NCBI GenBank assembly: GCA_000969725.1
Contig: JXSR01S073317.1
Source: Ophiothrix spiculata
Lineage: Eukaryota > Echinodermata > Ophiuroidea > Amphilepidida > Ophiotrichidae
Length of the DNA stretch: 20,299 bases
Strand: one strand, 5' to 3'
In this document: in pieces, positions 7,701 through 16,570 of the stretch
Numbering within the stretch: the stretch's first letter is position 1
Layout of the letters: each line of letters starts with the position of its first letter
Position numbers and translations under genes: made by a program
Notes under the pieces: model-generated
The model's input: only the letters and a program-made list of their open reading frames with translations
What the model was told of the DNA's origin: nothing
The model's database searches: none

Positions 7701-9136
7701 CTCCTCTTATTACTACGGCTTCTTGACGGCAAGTTTCTTTCAGGCGATTCGTCTCTCTTTCCACCTCGTAATCTCGTACTTCTTCTCGTAGAGCGCCTGC
7801 TTTGACTATCCTCAGTGGGCGAGTTGCTACGATCTACCTCTGGTTCCCCTCCACCGCGTCTTCTTGACCTCCTCTTATTTCTCGATGTCTCCGTAACACT
7901 ATGATTACCATTATTATTTGAATTCGCTTCCTGCTTTTCTGTTTCCCCGTCACTTTCATAGTTGCTATGTTTAGTTCTATTTACACTGTCATCATCTTGC
8001 CCAGCAGTGTCCACTGCTTTGTCTCCAGATGCATCCATCTGATCTTTGTGACATTCACTAGTACTAACAGAAGGGTTGGACTTCACTTTACTTGGTGACA
8101 AATCTTCCTTTGGTGAAGTTTCTTCCTTTGGAGAATTTTGTCTCTTTGCTTCTCCAACATTTGCAATGGCACGTGCCAGTCTTTCTTTCACCTCTGAAGT
8201 CAGCCCTGACATAGGGTCTTTCTTTGGCATATTAGGAAGGATATCAAGTGGCTTGGCAAGTTCATCCTTGGGTGTTGATTTGGTGTCTTTTATCGAGCTA
8301 TCACTCTCTTCATCATAGTCATCCCGTCGCACAAACCCAATGCGCCACTCAACAACTGGTGGTTTCTTGGGTTCGGCCTCTGGTGCAGGAGGCTTTTTGG
8401 AAGCTTTGGCTCTGCTATTGGACATGCGTACTGTTCTGGGAGTGAATTTTTGGCTACTTCCTGAAAACTCTTTGCTTTTAATCTCAACTGATTCTTGCAT
8501 TTTTTGAGAAACAGAGAGAATATCTACACCCTTTGGCGAGTTTGTTTGACCAGAGTCATTAATTACTGCTTCTTTGTCAAGATTCCCATAGGAAGACGTG
8601 GATTTGTCCTTGGTCCCTGAGGTTGTTTCCATGGGAACGTCCTCTTTAACAAGAGGTGAAGATATCGCTGGTGAAGTGTCCATATCTGTTACGGAGTCTT
8701 TGCTGCTTGACACACCAGGAGATGATGTATTATCCTTTGTCATTGGTTTACCATCATTTTCGTTTTGAAGATTTTCAGGATTTGCCGACTTTGAAGAAGC
8801 AGCATTTTCCACAGAAATCTTTGACAAAGATGTCCGAACTTCTTGCTCAGATACATCAACACTTTTTGTATCAGGTTCTTTATCTGCGTTCATTGCAACA
8901 CTAACATCAACTTTCGACCCTTTCTTTGAATCTTTCTCGTCGTCACTGCTATCATCTCCGTGAGTTGACGGTGAACTCTGGTAGTTCACAAGCCCAGACA
9001 TGCTTCCCTGAAGATCAGACAGCTGTTTATGTGCAGGCTTCTCAGTACTGAGCGCCGCCAAGTCGGGTTTTCCGGGTACTGTCGTCACTTCGTTTTCATC
9101 TTTCTTGCCTGCGTCCGGTGATCCATGCGAGGATTT
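4758..9136 (-). CDS. SETD2: SETD2 exon 3, giant exon encoding the disordered N-terminal region
   Basis: This open exon of 4,379 nt encodes residues 12 to 1470 plus two bases of R1471. The acceptor is TTTTGTCATTTCAG (ending 9137) and the donor is AG|GTAAGT (from 4757). The reading frame stays open a further 126 nt upstream of the acceptor, so a naive ORF call starts falsely at 9262. The protein is rich in S, P, E, K and R and has only two cysteines. Features in order: Ser/Thr-Pro and acidic stretches; basic RRSSRRRG-type boxes (about 430-612); an SNPNP array (743-776); an IPVIG motif three times (859, 940, 1033); a PPQHR array (981-1014); KKRKNRW (1039-1045); VEWGNDW near 1200; a SUMO-site cluster (1241-1365); two EEGE motifs; and the conserved end LDENFYLTE(R), close to human IEENVYLTER. 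By analogy with human SETD2, this region probably contributes to protein turnover and partner binding. No enzymatic domain lies here. Confidence 0.94.
5072..5450 (-). other. SUMO consensus cluster in SETD2 (residues 1241-1365)
   Basis: Within about 125 residues the protein has IKSE (1241), VKEE, IKPD, VKSE, VKEE followed by PS, and IKVE (1362). Each fits the hydrophobic-K-x-E/D SUMO attachment consensus. One short predicted hydrophobic helix (ETIMALVAEA) lies in the same stretch. Function is inferred from motif only. Confidence 0.55.
6035..6055 (-). other. Candidate UHM-ligand motif KKRKNRW (residues 1039-1045)
   Basis: The run KKRKNRW followed by GP fits the U2AF-homology-motif ligand pattern of basic residues then R-W, as in SF1 and the SF3B1 repeats. 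It immediately follows the third IPVIG motif. It may also act as a nuclear localisation signal. Binding is inference. Confidence 0.45.
6131..6229 (-). repeat. In-frame 33-bp array, PLLDTPPQHR-type (3 units)
   Basis: Three 33-bp units (6131-6163, 6164-6196, 6197-6229) encode 11-residue repeats of the form PLL-D/E-TPPQHR. The units differ at several bases, mostly conservative in protein (D/E, T/S). The array is followed by a PPPPP tract. Confidence 0.9.
6844..6942 (-). repeat. In-frame 33-bp array, SNPNPMIIDSH-type (3 units)
   Basis: Three 33-bp units occupy 6844-6876, 6877-6909 and 6910-6942, with a decayed partial unit after 6942. They encode SNPNP-x-IIDSH. The first two units are identical and the third differs at two bases, so the array is young and probably length-variable between individuals. 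Confidence 0.92.
7336..7887 (-). repeat. Basic RRSSRRRG box array in SETD2 (residues about 430-612)
   Basis: Six basic boxes occur: KRRSRRRGGG, STRRSTRLRGGKR, RSRSNKRRGSNK, SRRSSRRRGSKRG, TRRGRRRGRDS and ARRSSRRRGSNKS, about 24-40 residues apart. Acidic spacers carrying SP or TP sites separate them. A seventh weaker box (TRSSRRKSSS) follows near 7140. TRRGRRRGR is AT-hook-like. The layout suggests nucleic-acid or nucleosome contact tuned by phosphorylation, which is inference. Confidence 0.7.
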
Positions 9137-11010
9137 CTGAAATGACAAAATACGATTGATAGTTGTAAAATTATCTATATTCATAGTAGTAGTAATAATG
9201 CTGCAGTAGAGATCTGTACATAGTAGGCCGCTGCAACAGTAGCACAGTGAAATAAATGACACATTTTTTACAACTCAAAATTAGACTCTGGAATGTTGCT
9301 TAAACAATCTTATGAAGCATACACATTACATCTTTATTTCAGCATGAGGGATCAACTTGGGGGATTTGGATTTTTGCCAATGATGTATCGCATATCGTAA
9401 TGTGCATAACTGAAAACACACACTTTACTTTGCATTCAGTTTTGTGCATCCCTAATGTGAAGTACTTGGCTCGTTTTCCTCTGCACACAACAACCCTCTG
9501 CACAAAGTTGATTTTGACAATTTTGAGTGGACCTGAATGCTTCAAATCTAAGCCCATGGCTTCAGAAGCTATTTATGTGTAGATGTATCTAGGACTCAAG
9601 CTTACTTAATCATCAACAACGATCAAATTAAATTATGTTATACATCTATGATACAAAGATTAAACAAATTAAAAAATGGGTTAAGCTGACTTTACACTTA
9701 ACTGCCATCTAGTTTTAATGCTTTATTACAATCACACCACAAATGACCATCACATCTGAATTCACACTCACATGCATACATCTATGACCGCTGCTGGCAA
9801 TATTATTAGCTTCAAATTTTCCATTCTGCTTGGTTGGCCATAGTAAGTATTGCATAAATTTGCCAAATTAAGGACACAGTCAATCCCTTATAGTCATAAA
9901 TGATATAGGCCTTACGCTGTTTAACTCAGAAACCACACAATTTCTAGACATGGATTTAATGGTTGAATTAGTATTACATTACAGACCTAAGTTATTGTTT
10001 TTTGTTTTGACTTGCGTTTTGAATTATTATTTGGCTTTAGTGTCACAAAGTTACTATGCAAGTCATTTAAACACCCGGGATTAAAAATCAGTTGAGTTAA
10101 AATTGTTCATTGGTAAGTTCATATTAAACGGAGATCATATTAAAAATGCCGGACCGCCACATTCATTTTTCATTTTGGGATTTTATAGAACTCTTTGTGT
10201 TAAATCTGTACTGTATGTACACTGTACATGTAAACCGGATGGTAACATAGCTAAACAAATGATGACATAATGGTGTACTTCATTATTAATGATATACATC
10301 AAATGTTACTAATAACGTACTTCGCCTTTTTCGGCTTCGCTTCTGATAATGTTTTCATTGGAATAAAGCCCATTTCTGATAAGAATAAATTGCAAACCTG
10401 CTGCCTTTATTCGCTTTAAAAAAAACACTTCCTGGCTTTATTTGGTTAAGTTGCGCAAACAAAATGGAAGGAAAGATTTTTCAAAATATCAATTTTCCCA
10501 AGGAAATGTTATGCCGAAAGCAAATAACTGGAATAATATGAAGTCTTGATTTTTATGAATTAATTTTCAAGTTGATGTAGATCCATAACGTGAGAACTCG
10601 CTTAAATGATATACCCTTGCGCAAGTACTTATAGTTAGCCTATTGATTGTCCCGGGTAGTTAATAAGGGTTGACATTTCTACTCGATCAAATACTTTCTA
10701 GATGGTGACTTTCAGTTTGCTTGTTTTATCCATCGTAAAATTAATGGTAAATGAAACACAGGGCTGTCAGTTGGTGCTCGTGAGTCGTATTATGCAAAGC
10801 TCGTATTATTCACCTAGTATTAAACAGATCATTTTGTGTATGAAACAATGAGAATTTTGGACCAAGAATTACCGCTTGCACTATACAGGTTGTCATTTTA
10901 AGGGATCTTGTTTAACTAATTTCCGCTGTACTATCAACTGTTTTGTTGATGCTTGTGCCATAAATAATGCACTTTGTGCTCAAGTCAGAGTTGTCTTATG
11001 GAGCGTTTAA

Positions 11011-11153
11011 GACTCCTGCGATTTCATCACTGCAACATCACTCAACGTCTTTCAAAAACAGTCTTTACCAGCATTATTAGTAGCAAATTCAAATCTACAG
11101 ACTACATATTGATCAACGTCAAGCAATGCTTCGGTGATGAAATCACTGGAGTC
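11011..11153. mobile_element. Inverted-repeat element (GACTCC...GGAGTC), possible MITE
   Basis: GACTCCTGCGATTTCATCAC (11011-11030) is complementary, with two mismatches, to GTGATGAAATCACTGGAGTC (11134-11153). AACGTC motifs recur inside. It is 143 bp with no coding content. Confidence 0.5.
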
Positions 11154-12631
11154 TGAATGCACAATAACTCTGTTAAAAATGAACACAGACAACTCCAGGA
11201 AACTCCCATCTTTAAACATGGTGAATTATCTCAAACAAGACACAGTTATGGAAGCATAAAGGAAGCATGATAATGAAAACAAAACAAAATTGAAATGATC
11301 ATTCATGCAGCACAAAAGCTAAACAACAACAAAAAAATCAGATTATTTTAACTATGTGAACAAGTTAATTAAATTAAAGAGTTAGTAGATAATGTTCTGT
11401 CAAACAATGAAAACAATTTTTCAAAAAGTTTTCAAAACTGGGTATAATATGACAAGGTCTCCATCTTCAAAAGTTTTTGTCTGGTATCAAAATGTCAGAT
11501 ATAATTATAGTGACAAGAATTGCACACTGTTTTTTGGATTGATCATGACCTTTTTGTGACCTTGTGTCTCGAGACCACAAATTGCAAATAATACAACTAT
11601 GGTATGTAAAACTTGTTTTTCTACTAGCAAAATGGATAAACTGGCAGTCCAATGAGCACCAAACATTTATTTGGGTGTACACACTATAACAGCATGCATT
11701 TTTGGCAAAGCAAACAAAACAATTATCAGGGTTTCTTCATATATTTTCATCTCTTTTCATTTCATGTTGACCAATCTTAATTTGTTCCATGTCAACTTTT
11801 TCTCATTCCTAGTCACATTTTTGATATTTTCACCACTGAAGAAATAGCCTAACGCTTATCTAAGATCTTAAAATCCAGATGTCATCTAAAAGGACACTTT
11901 ATGGAAATTTGAAAGGTCACAATGAAATCTTGACTTAGCCCCAACACTTACCCTAAACCATAGCCCTCTAATTTCGAGTGGGACCAAAAATATACTGGAC
12001 CCACAATATTAATTTAATTTAATATTACATACAAAAGTTTTCAAATCTAAGACTCATTATTGAGTATCCATGTACCCTGGGCTCTTTATACGATAGAAGA
12101 AACCCTGTTTAACTGAACAATAAAAATTCAAATATCAAACAGTAACCCTTGAGCTCTACCAGCTATCTTACAATTAATCTGATTGGTTGTTTGAAGGCTT
12201 GAAAATACTATCGAGGGCATTTCTGTTTCACAAATACCCTGTAGTGCATTACAAATACTACTCGCTGCGCTATTTTGAGGAAAATAGTCCAGTTAGTAGC
12301 CCCAATTTCAATCTCTGCACATGTTTGTGCGTGCCTTTCAGCCAATTGCAGTATTTTATTTCAAAATTGGTATCCACAACTTTTTCTAACAAGACATATG
12401 ATTGGATCATTGGAATATATATGCTGATGACAAAAATGAAATTCAATGAGCCGGTAGATCTCAAGAGTTGGTGGAGGGGATAAATGCCATCTTACCATAT
12501 CTCATGCTGTTACAAGATATCAAATTCCAATGTAGTAGTGCAAGTAGAAATGGAGATTAATATGTTATAAGCAGGCTTGCTGACGTCAAAATGACATCGA
12601 TGGCTTCTTGGTAGGCGATGAATCCAACTAA

Positions 12632-12817
12632 GCAGGGTCAGAAATTTCGAGGAGAATCCGAGAATTCAAGATTCTCCTAATCAGGCTTACGAGAATCCAT
12701 CTTGATTCTCCTGACTTTTTCAATTTGTACACACATCTAGTACAAGGGATTCTGAAGATTCTTGCAGAATCCTTTTGCGAGAATCTAAATGGATTCATGC
12801 TCAACTTCTGGCCCTGC
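12632..12817. mobile_element. MITE-like inverted repeat with many GAGAATC motifs
   Basis: GCAGGGTCAGAAATT at the left (from 12632) pairs imperfectly with AACTTCTGGCCCTGC at the right (to 12817). Between them GAGAATC and its complement GATTCTC recur many times, giving several alternative small hairpins. It is 186 bp. The open frame on the minus strand is incidental. Confidence 0.55.
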
Positions 12818-13910
12818 ACCTACTTCGTTGTTGATTGATAAATTTACTAGAAACCTTAATTTGTTTTTTCAAAGCCTTAGATTGCTAGCAAATGAGTTTC
12901 ATGGAATTGTATACAGGTATGGGTTACCCAATATGCAATGAAATAATTTCTCCCGCGGCCATGCATTTTCAAAAGATTATTTTATTTGAATCCAAATGCA
13001 TAATGTTTGGTACTCATTGGAATAAACAAGAGGTGATGGGTTCAAATCCTATGCAAGGCTTGTTTCTTTTTCCTCCCAAATCTAGCCCCTGCAAGGGAAA
13101 GAAAAAAAGACTTGCACACATTTCACCTTCTAAACAGCCTTATCTATTTCCACTTACTAAATAAATGACCACAGTAATCATGAAAGTAACTGGTTCCGTG
13201 TTACAGTAAGGCCAAGTAAAAAAAATATATGTTTCTCATCCGGATATTTGAAAAGACTGACAATGGGCGGTTTTATTTTTCATTTCCCAGATGGCTGATA
13301 TTTTTCAGATTTCAAGCAAGCCACAACAATACCTTAACTCTTGCAGAATGATACTGTGCATGATTACGACATTTCTTGCACACACAAAATTAACATATAT
13401 ACAACATAGTTTTATTAATATTACATCAACAGTATTTCGAAATTCTGAAAAACTCTTGACTTTTTGTGGGTTTTTTTCATATTTTTTGAAAATGAAAAAT
13501 AATAAAAAATTCTATGCGGCGCCAAAAAATGATGCGGGCAGGGATGAGAAACATAAATATTTTTTTAATCTGCCTAATGCCTCTTTCCAAATTACAACTT
13601 ACCATTGGGTTTTGTTTTATCACCAATTTGATTCAAAGCACAAAAATATGATCAGTTAAGTTACAATCCCTTTTGATGTTACAGCTCTGTCAGCGAATGA
13701 AGAAAGATCAAGCCAAATAAGCAACAGTGTAAAGCTAGTTTCAGACCGTTTGCCATAGTTGTTGCAAAATTATGATTACGTCAAAATATCAAATTTGCAA
13801 TCTGGAACTTGGCATGCGAGAAATGTTTTGCAACAAGCATCACAAACCGTAAGCTTTATCACCCATGATAGGTTGCAAACTGATCAATAGGATCTTTTTG
13901 TTTGGTTTTT

Positions 13911-14234
13911 TGTTTGGCCTATAATAAATAGGCCAAACAAACAATTTTTAAAGATATAGCTGATACAAAAACAGGGAGCGGTTATAGGCAAACAATGGGG
14001 ACTCTCCACTCTGGACTTTGTTTTCACTGTTCAACAAATTTTTGTTTATTGTTGTTGGATCAAATTCTTGAACTGTGCAGTATACATAGTGGTCTCTGAT
14101 GCGAGCATACATTTTCAAGGTTGGTGTGTTCACGTCTACACTCAAGAGTACACGTTCACCAATTAAATCCAACAAAAACAGCATTTGGTATCACAGCAAT
14201 TGTGCAAATGAGGTTTCCTATTATAGGCCAAACA
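13911..14234. mobile_element. 324-bp element with 16-bp perfect TIRs
   Basis: TGTTTGGCCTATAATA (13911-13926) is exactly matched by its complement TATTATAGGCCAAACA (14219-14234). The left end also contains a local palindrome with arms GTTTGGCCTAT and ATAGGCCAAAC. A minus-strand open frame of 78 codons (14184-13948) lies inside. It has no known domain and no splice context, so I do not call it a gene. Confidence 0.65.
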
Positions 14235-14421
14235 ATAATTTATTGGACAATATAAACAAAAATCCAGAGTACAGGGCCCACTGTTTGTAAATGCAATCCC
14301 TACCATGGATTTTTGTTTAAATTGGCCAACACATTTTTATTTTGCCTTTAGCTGCTTCGCATCAGCTCTCAAATGACAAGGCGATTGATCCGCTGTCTTT
14401 CTACATGACATATCATCTCAC

Positions 14422-14446
14422 CTCAACATCCTCAGGATCAGGATCG
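14422..14446 (-). CDS. SETD2: SETD2 exon 2, 25-nt microexon (DPDPEDVE)
   Basis: The minus strand shows an AG acceptor (14448-14447), then C GAT CCT GAT CCT GAG GAT GTT GAG, then the donor GTGAGA starting at 14421. It enters with one base to complete a codon and leaves in phase 0, which is exactly what the giant exon needs. The encoded acidic stretch DPDPEDVE fits the acidic start of SETD2 proteins. The acceptor's pyrimidine tract is poor (it ends CCAAACAG), which is common for microexons that need enhancer help. The flanking introns are 838 nt (towards exon 1) and 5,285 nt (towards the giant exon). The gene-finding evidence is phase plus motif only. The exon could be absent or alternatively used. 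Confidence 0.55.
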
Positions 14447-15284
14447 CTGTTTGGTAAATTCAGTGATGAAACAGCACATGGAAGGGAAAAAAGACAATGA
14501 AAAGACAACATTAATAATATAGTCTTCAAAAGATAATGCTTTTTAATGCAATGTAGCAAATAAACTGCAAATTTTTACCCATGATTTCTACATGCCTGTA
14601 AATGAATTAAACTCATGTTTTTCTGATAATTGTTAGCGACATCAGCCAAGTCTCAGCAATTTCTAACCCAAATGTACCAAGTTCAGTAATAACTGACACC
14701 TACTAGCAACATATTGTACATTTTATTTTGTAACCTCTAGATTTAAATCTAGCAAATTCCTGAATGAGGACACATGTTCGACCACATATTGTCAACATTT
14801 ACCACAAATGCAACTTGAGCAGCCAGGATCGATAGACCAAGGATTCGCTCTATAGATGAGTTGACATAGGATGTCATGCCCAGCAGTGTGCGCGGTCATA
14901 TCCATTTTTCCTTGCCCGGCACTATGCGTGCGCAGGTGGTTTTATTTAGGATACATGCTTTCAAAATTCACGCCAAATCAAGTAGGGCTATTGAAATGTG
15001 CAGCAATCATTTGTTGTTCCCCCATGCATATCTGTGGACTAGCTCCTTACCCCTGTTTATAGACATTAGTGTCAACTCATCTATAGCGAGAGCTATTCAA
15101 TTTCAGCGTGTTGGTACAAATTGCAATATATACCTGAACATGGAAACATGGTATAACATTGAACAAGGCCTATACCAATGAAGGCTTGTGTGTGATGTAA
15201 TTGACTGATTTGTAAGAATTAAATTCAGAGGTAATTTCTTTAAATCAACCATTCTTTGCAAAATGTTATTGCTGTTACACTTAC
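14447..15284 (-). other. SETD2 intron 1 (838 nt), largely a MITE
   Basis: It is bounded by donor GTAAGT (15284) and acceptor CAAACAG (14447). More than a quarter is the TIR element at 14850-15086. The remainder is AT-rich and shows no other feature. Confidence 0.5.
14850..15086. mobile_element. 237-bp MITE with CTATAGATGAGTTGACA ends
   Basis: CTATAGATGAGTTGACA (14850-14866) and its exact complement TGTCAACTCATCTATAG (15070-15086) form 17-bp terminal inverted repeats. The interior is higher in GC than its surroundings. A related solo end, AACTCATCTATAG, occurs at 15338-15350. Confidence 0.75.
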
Positions 15285-15292
15285 AAATCCAT
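15285..15292 (-). CDS. SETD2: SETD2 exon 1, proposed start codon (M-D-F start)
   Basis: The minus strand reads ATG GAT TT followed directly by a consensus donor GTAAGT (15284-15279). The exon ends in phase 2. Joining it to the 25-nt microexon gives MDFDPDPEDVE, which resembles the GDFYDP/PEEEE start of vertebrate SETD2 as I remember it. An in-frame TGA lies eight codons upstream (15319-15317), so this ATG is the first in its frame. The Kozak context is weak at -3 (T) but has G at +4. The 5' UTR probably runs rightwards into sequence that contains a transposon-end fragment (15338-15350). No TATA box or CpG-rich promoter is evident. The coding part is only eight bases, so the call rests on phase, donor quality and residue pattern. 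A different start exon further right cannot be excluded. Confidence 0.5.
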
Positions 15293-15481
15293 GAAACTTC
15301 GTTGGCTTGCCAAAAATCATCAGAAAAATGTTAATTTAACTCATCTATAGACATGTAGAGGTCATGGATATCTTTACTTTTGACACACAGTTTTATGTTG
15401 AAATATATACCCCCGGATAACGATGTCCAAGACTTTTGAACAAATGGGGAATAACATGTGGACTTGTAGAGGTAATTGTAA

Positions 15482-15610
15482 GGAGTCGCTTCACAACTCA
15501 ACTGGTGGTCACCGGCGATTCTGGGTGGTTGCCATTGTTAATAACAATAGCAACCACTCAGAAACTGCGGTTCCAGGTGGTCAACCGCTGGTTGAGTTTT
15601 GAAGTGATCC
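15482..15610. mobile_element. Long hairpin (fold-back MITE) just upstream of the SETD2 start
   Basis: The two halves are complementary over about 60 bases each, with mismatches. Matching parts are TCACAACTCAAC with GTTGAGTTTTGA, GGTGGTCACCGG with GGTCAACCGC, and GTGGTTGCCATTGTTA with TAACAATAGCAACCAC at the tip. It is 190-320 bp upstream of the proposed ATG. Confidence 0.7.
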
Positions 15611-16363
15611 CTATGTAAGCAAATCATTCAAAGTTCAACTAGCATTCTCGCCTAAAATAACTTGGAAGCTAATGAAACTGATGTCTTAAAGATAGGATTT
15701 CATTCACAGTCTGACTGATTACGTACAGTCTGGGGAGCCTTGGCAACTGTTCAAACTATACACACAGTTTGGATTTTAAAATCAAACTCACAACGATGTG
15801 CCGTTGCCACCACCACAACAAGATAATCAATATATCTGCTTATCATGCTGGCTGCAAAATGTTCCAAGTGCAACCTGAGACAAATCAGATGCGGCATGGT
15901 CGTGATTGTGCACTAAGCTTTTTTTGACATCTTGCAGCAGCCATGATACCACTCTGTAACCAGCTTTACCAATAAGATCAGTGTTCTAAAAGAACATCTC
16001 ACAGAACTTAAAAAACACAAAAGTTTTACACAAATGGGTTATGCACTAAACTCCTTCAAAATAATCACAAAAGTGACAGCAGGCTTGAATGGAAGCAAGG
16101 CCACTAAGCTGGCTATATGATTTATGAGGGAGCTTGCGGCGCTGGTTTGGTAAAACTATGTAACTCACTTTTGAAGAATTGATAATATGAGAGTGTTCTA
16201 TCCATTAATGGTACTTGAAAGTCTCTAAAAGCAAACATGTTTTTAATCTTGAAATGGTCAACAACATTTAACAGCATAAAATTAACAAACGTCCTATGTT
16301 TGAATTTCAAATGCGATGTTCTCAAATTGTTGCATTTTAAGTTATATAGTTTTACCAAATTAG

Positions 16364-16570
16364 GGCCACCTGGCGGAGTGATAGGGGTACGGGACTCGTA
16401 ATACAAAGGTTGTTGGTTCGAGCCCCACTGCCAGTCGGACCATATCTCCTTGTTTCCTTGGGCAAGAAATTTACCCTATTAAATTGCTCCGTGGTTGGGA
16501 AGTCACGTAAAGCCGTTGGTCCCTTGTGCGAATGCTCCTTCTTGGGGCGCTGCATACTGTGTATACCTGG
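16364..16570 (+). mobile_element. tRNA-Thr(CGT)-derived SINE
   Basis: The head looks like a degenerate tRNA: box A TGGCGGAGTGA (16371-16381), an anticodon-like CGT in ACTCGTAAT (16397-16399), and a perfect box B GGTTCGAGCCC (16415-16425). The anticodon region and box B resemble tRNA-Thr(CGT). The body contains CTTGGGCAAGAAATTTACCC and AAAGCCGTTGGTCCC, the kind of central module seen in other invertebrate SINEs. The 3' end is uncertain. The stems are imperfect, so this is a SINE and not a working tRNA gene. Confidence 0.75.

Larger units (their letters stand above)
9137..14421 (-). other. SETD2 intron 2 (5.3 kb)
   Basis: This intron lies between the 25-nt microexon and the giant exon. The stretch 9137-11000 shows nothing I can name beyond AT-rich unique-looking sequence. 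From 11011 on it holds inverted-repeat elements (11011-11153, 12632-12817, 13911-14234) and a weak B-box-like tRNA relic near 13039-13049. Intron status depends on exon 2 being real. If it is not, this is still non-coding upstream sequence. Confidence 0.6.
2514..15292 (-). other. SETD2: SETD2 orthologue, 5' part of the gene (four coding exons)
   Basis: This is the gene span built from four minus-strand exons: 15292-15285, 14446-14422, 9136-4758 and 2642-2514. The joins are in phase (2, 0, 2), every intron is GT...AG, and three of the four donors seen are GTAAGT (the other is GTGAGA). The spliced reading frame gives about 1,513 residues plus a split cysteine codon at the end. SETD2 trimethylates histone H3 lysine 36 in transcribed chromatin, in complex with phosphorylated RNA polymerase II. 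The family call rests on the AWS exon and on the LTER end of the giant exon. The intron after 2514 runs off the left edge, so the SET, post-SET, WW and SRI-coding exons are outside. The first two exons are the least certain part. Confidence 0.88.

Noticed and set aside
7170..7805. 211-codon plus-strand open frame
   Set aside because: It is an antisense shadow of the basic box array. It has a low-complexity S/L composition and no independent support.
5394..8904. Other plus-strand and off-frame open frames across the giant exon
   Set aside because: All are shadows of the SETD2 frame with biased composition.
9137..9262. Upstream extension of the giant ORF with an ATG at 9262
   Set aside because: The frame is open by chance through a pyrimidine-tract acceptor (TTTTGTCATTTCAG). 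The residues are hydrophobic and cysteine-rich, unlike the rest, so this is intron.
12187..12483. 98-codon plus-strand frame with an ordinary-looking protein
   Set aside because: No recognisable domain, no supporting splice or promoter context, and an AT-rich intron setting. Probably chance or repeat-derived.
13021..13110. Possible tRNA or SINE head with GGTTCAAATCC
   Set aside because: Only a box-B-like motif is convincing. Box A and stems are missing, so it is at most an old SINE relic.
14871..15181. Two overlapping plus-strand frames of 63 and 101 codons
   Set aside because: They lie within and just past a TIR element with no transcript or domain signs.
16364..16435. Functional tRNA-Thr gene
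   Set aside because: Acceptor and anticodon stems do not pair properly and a SINE body follows without a terminator.
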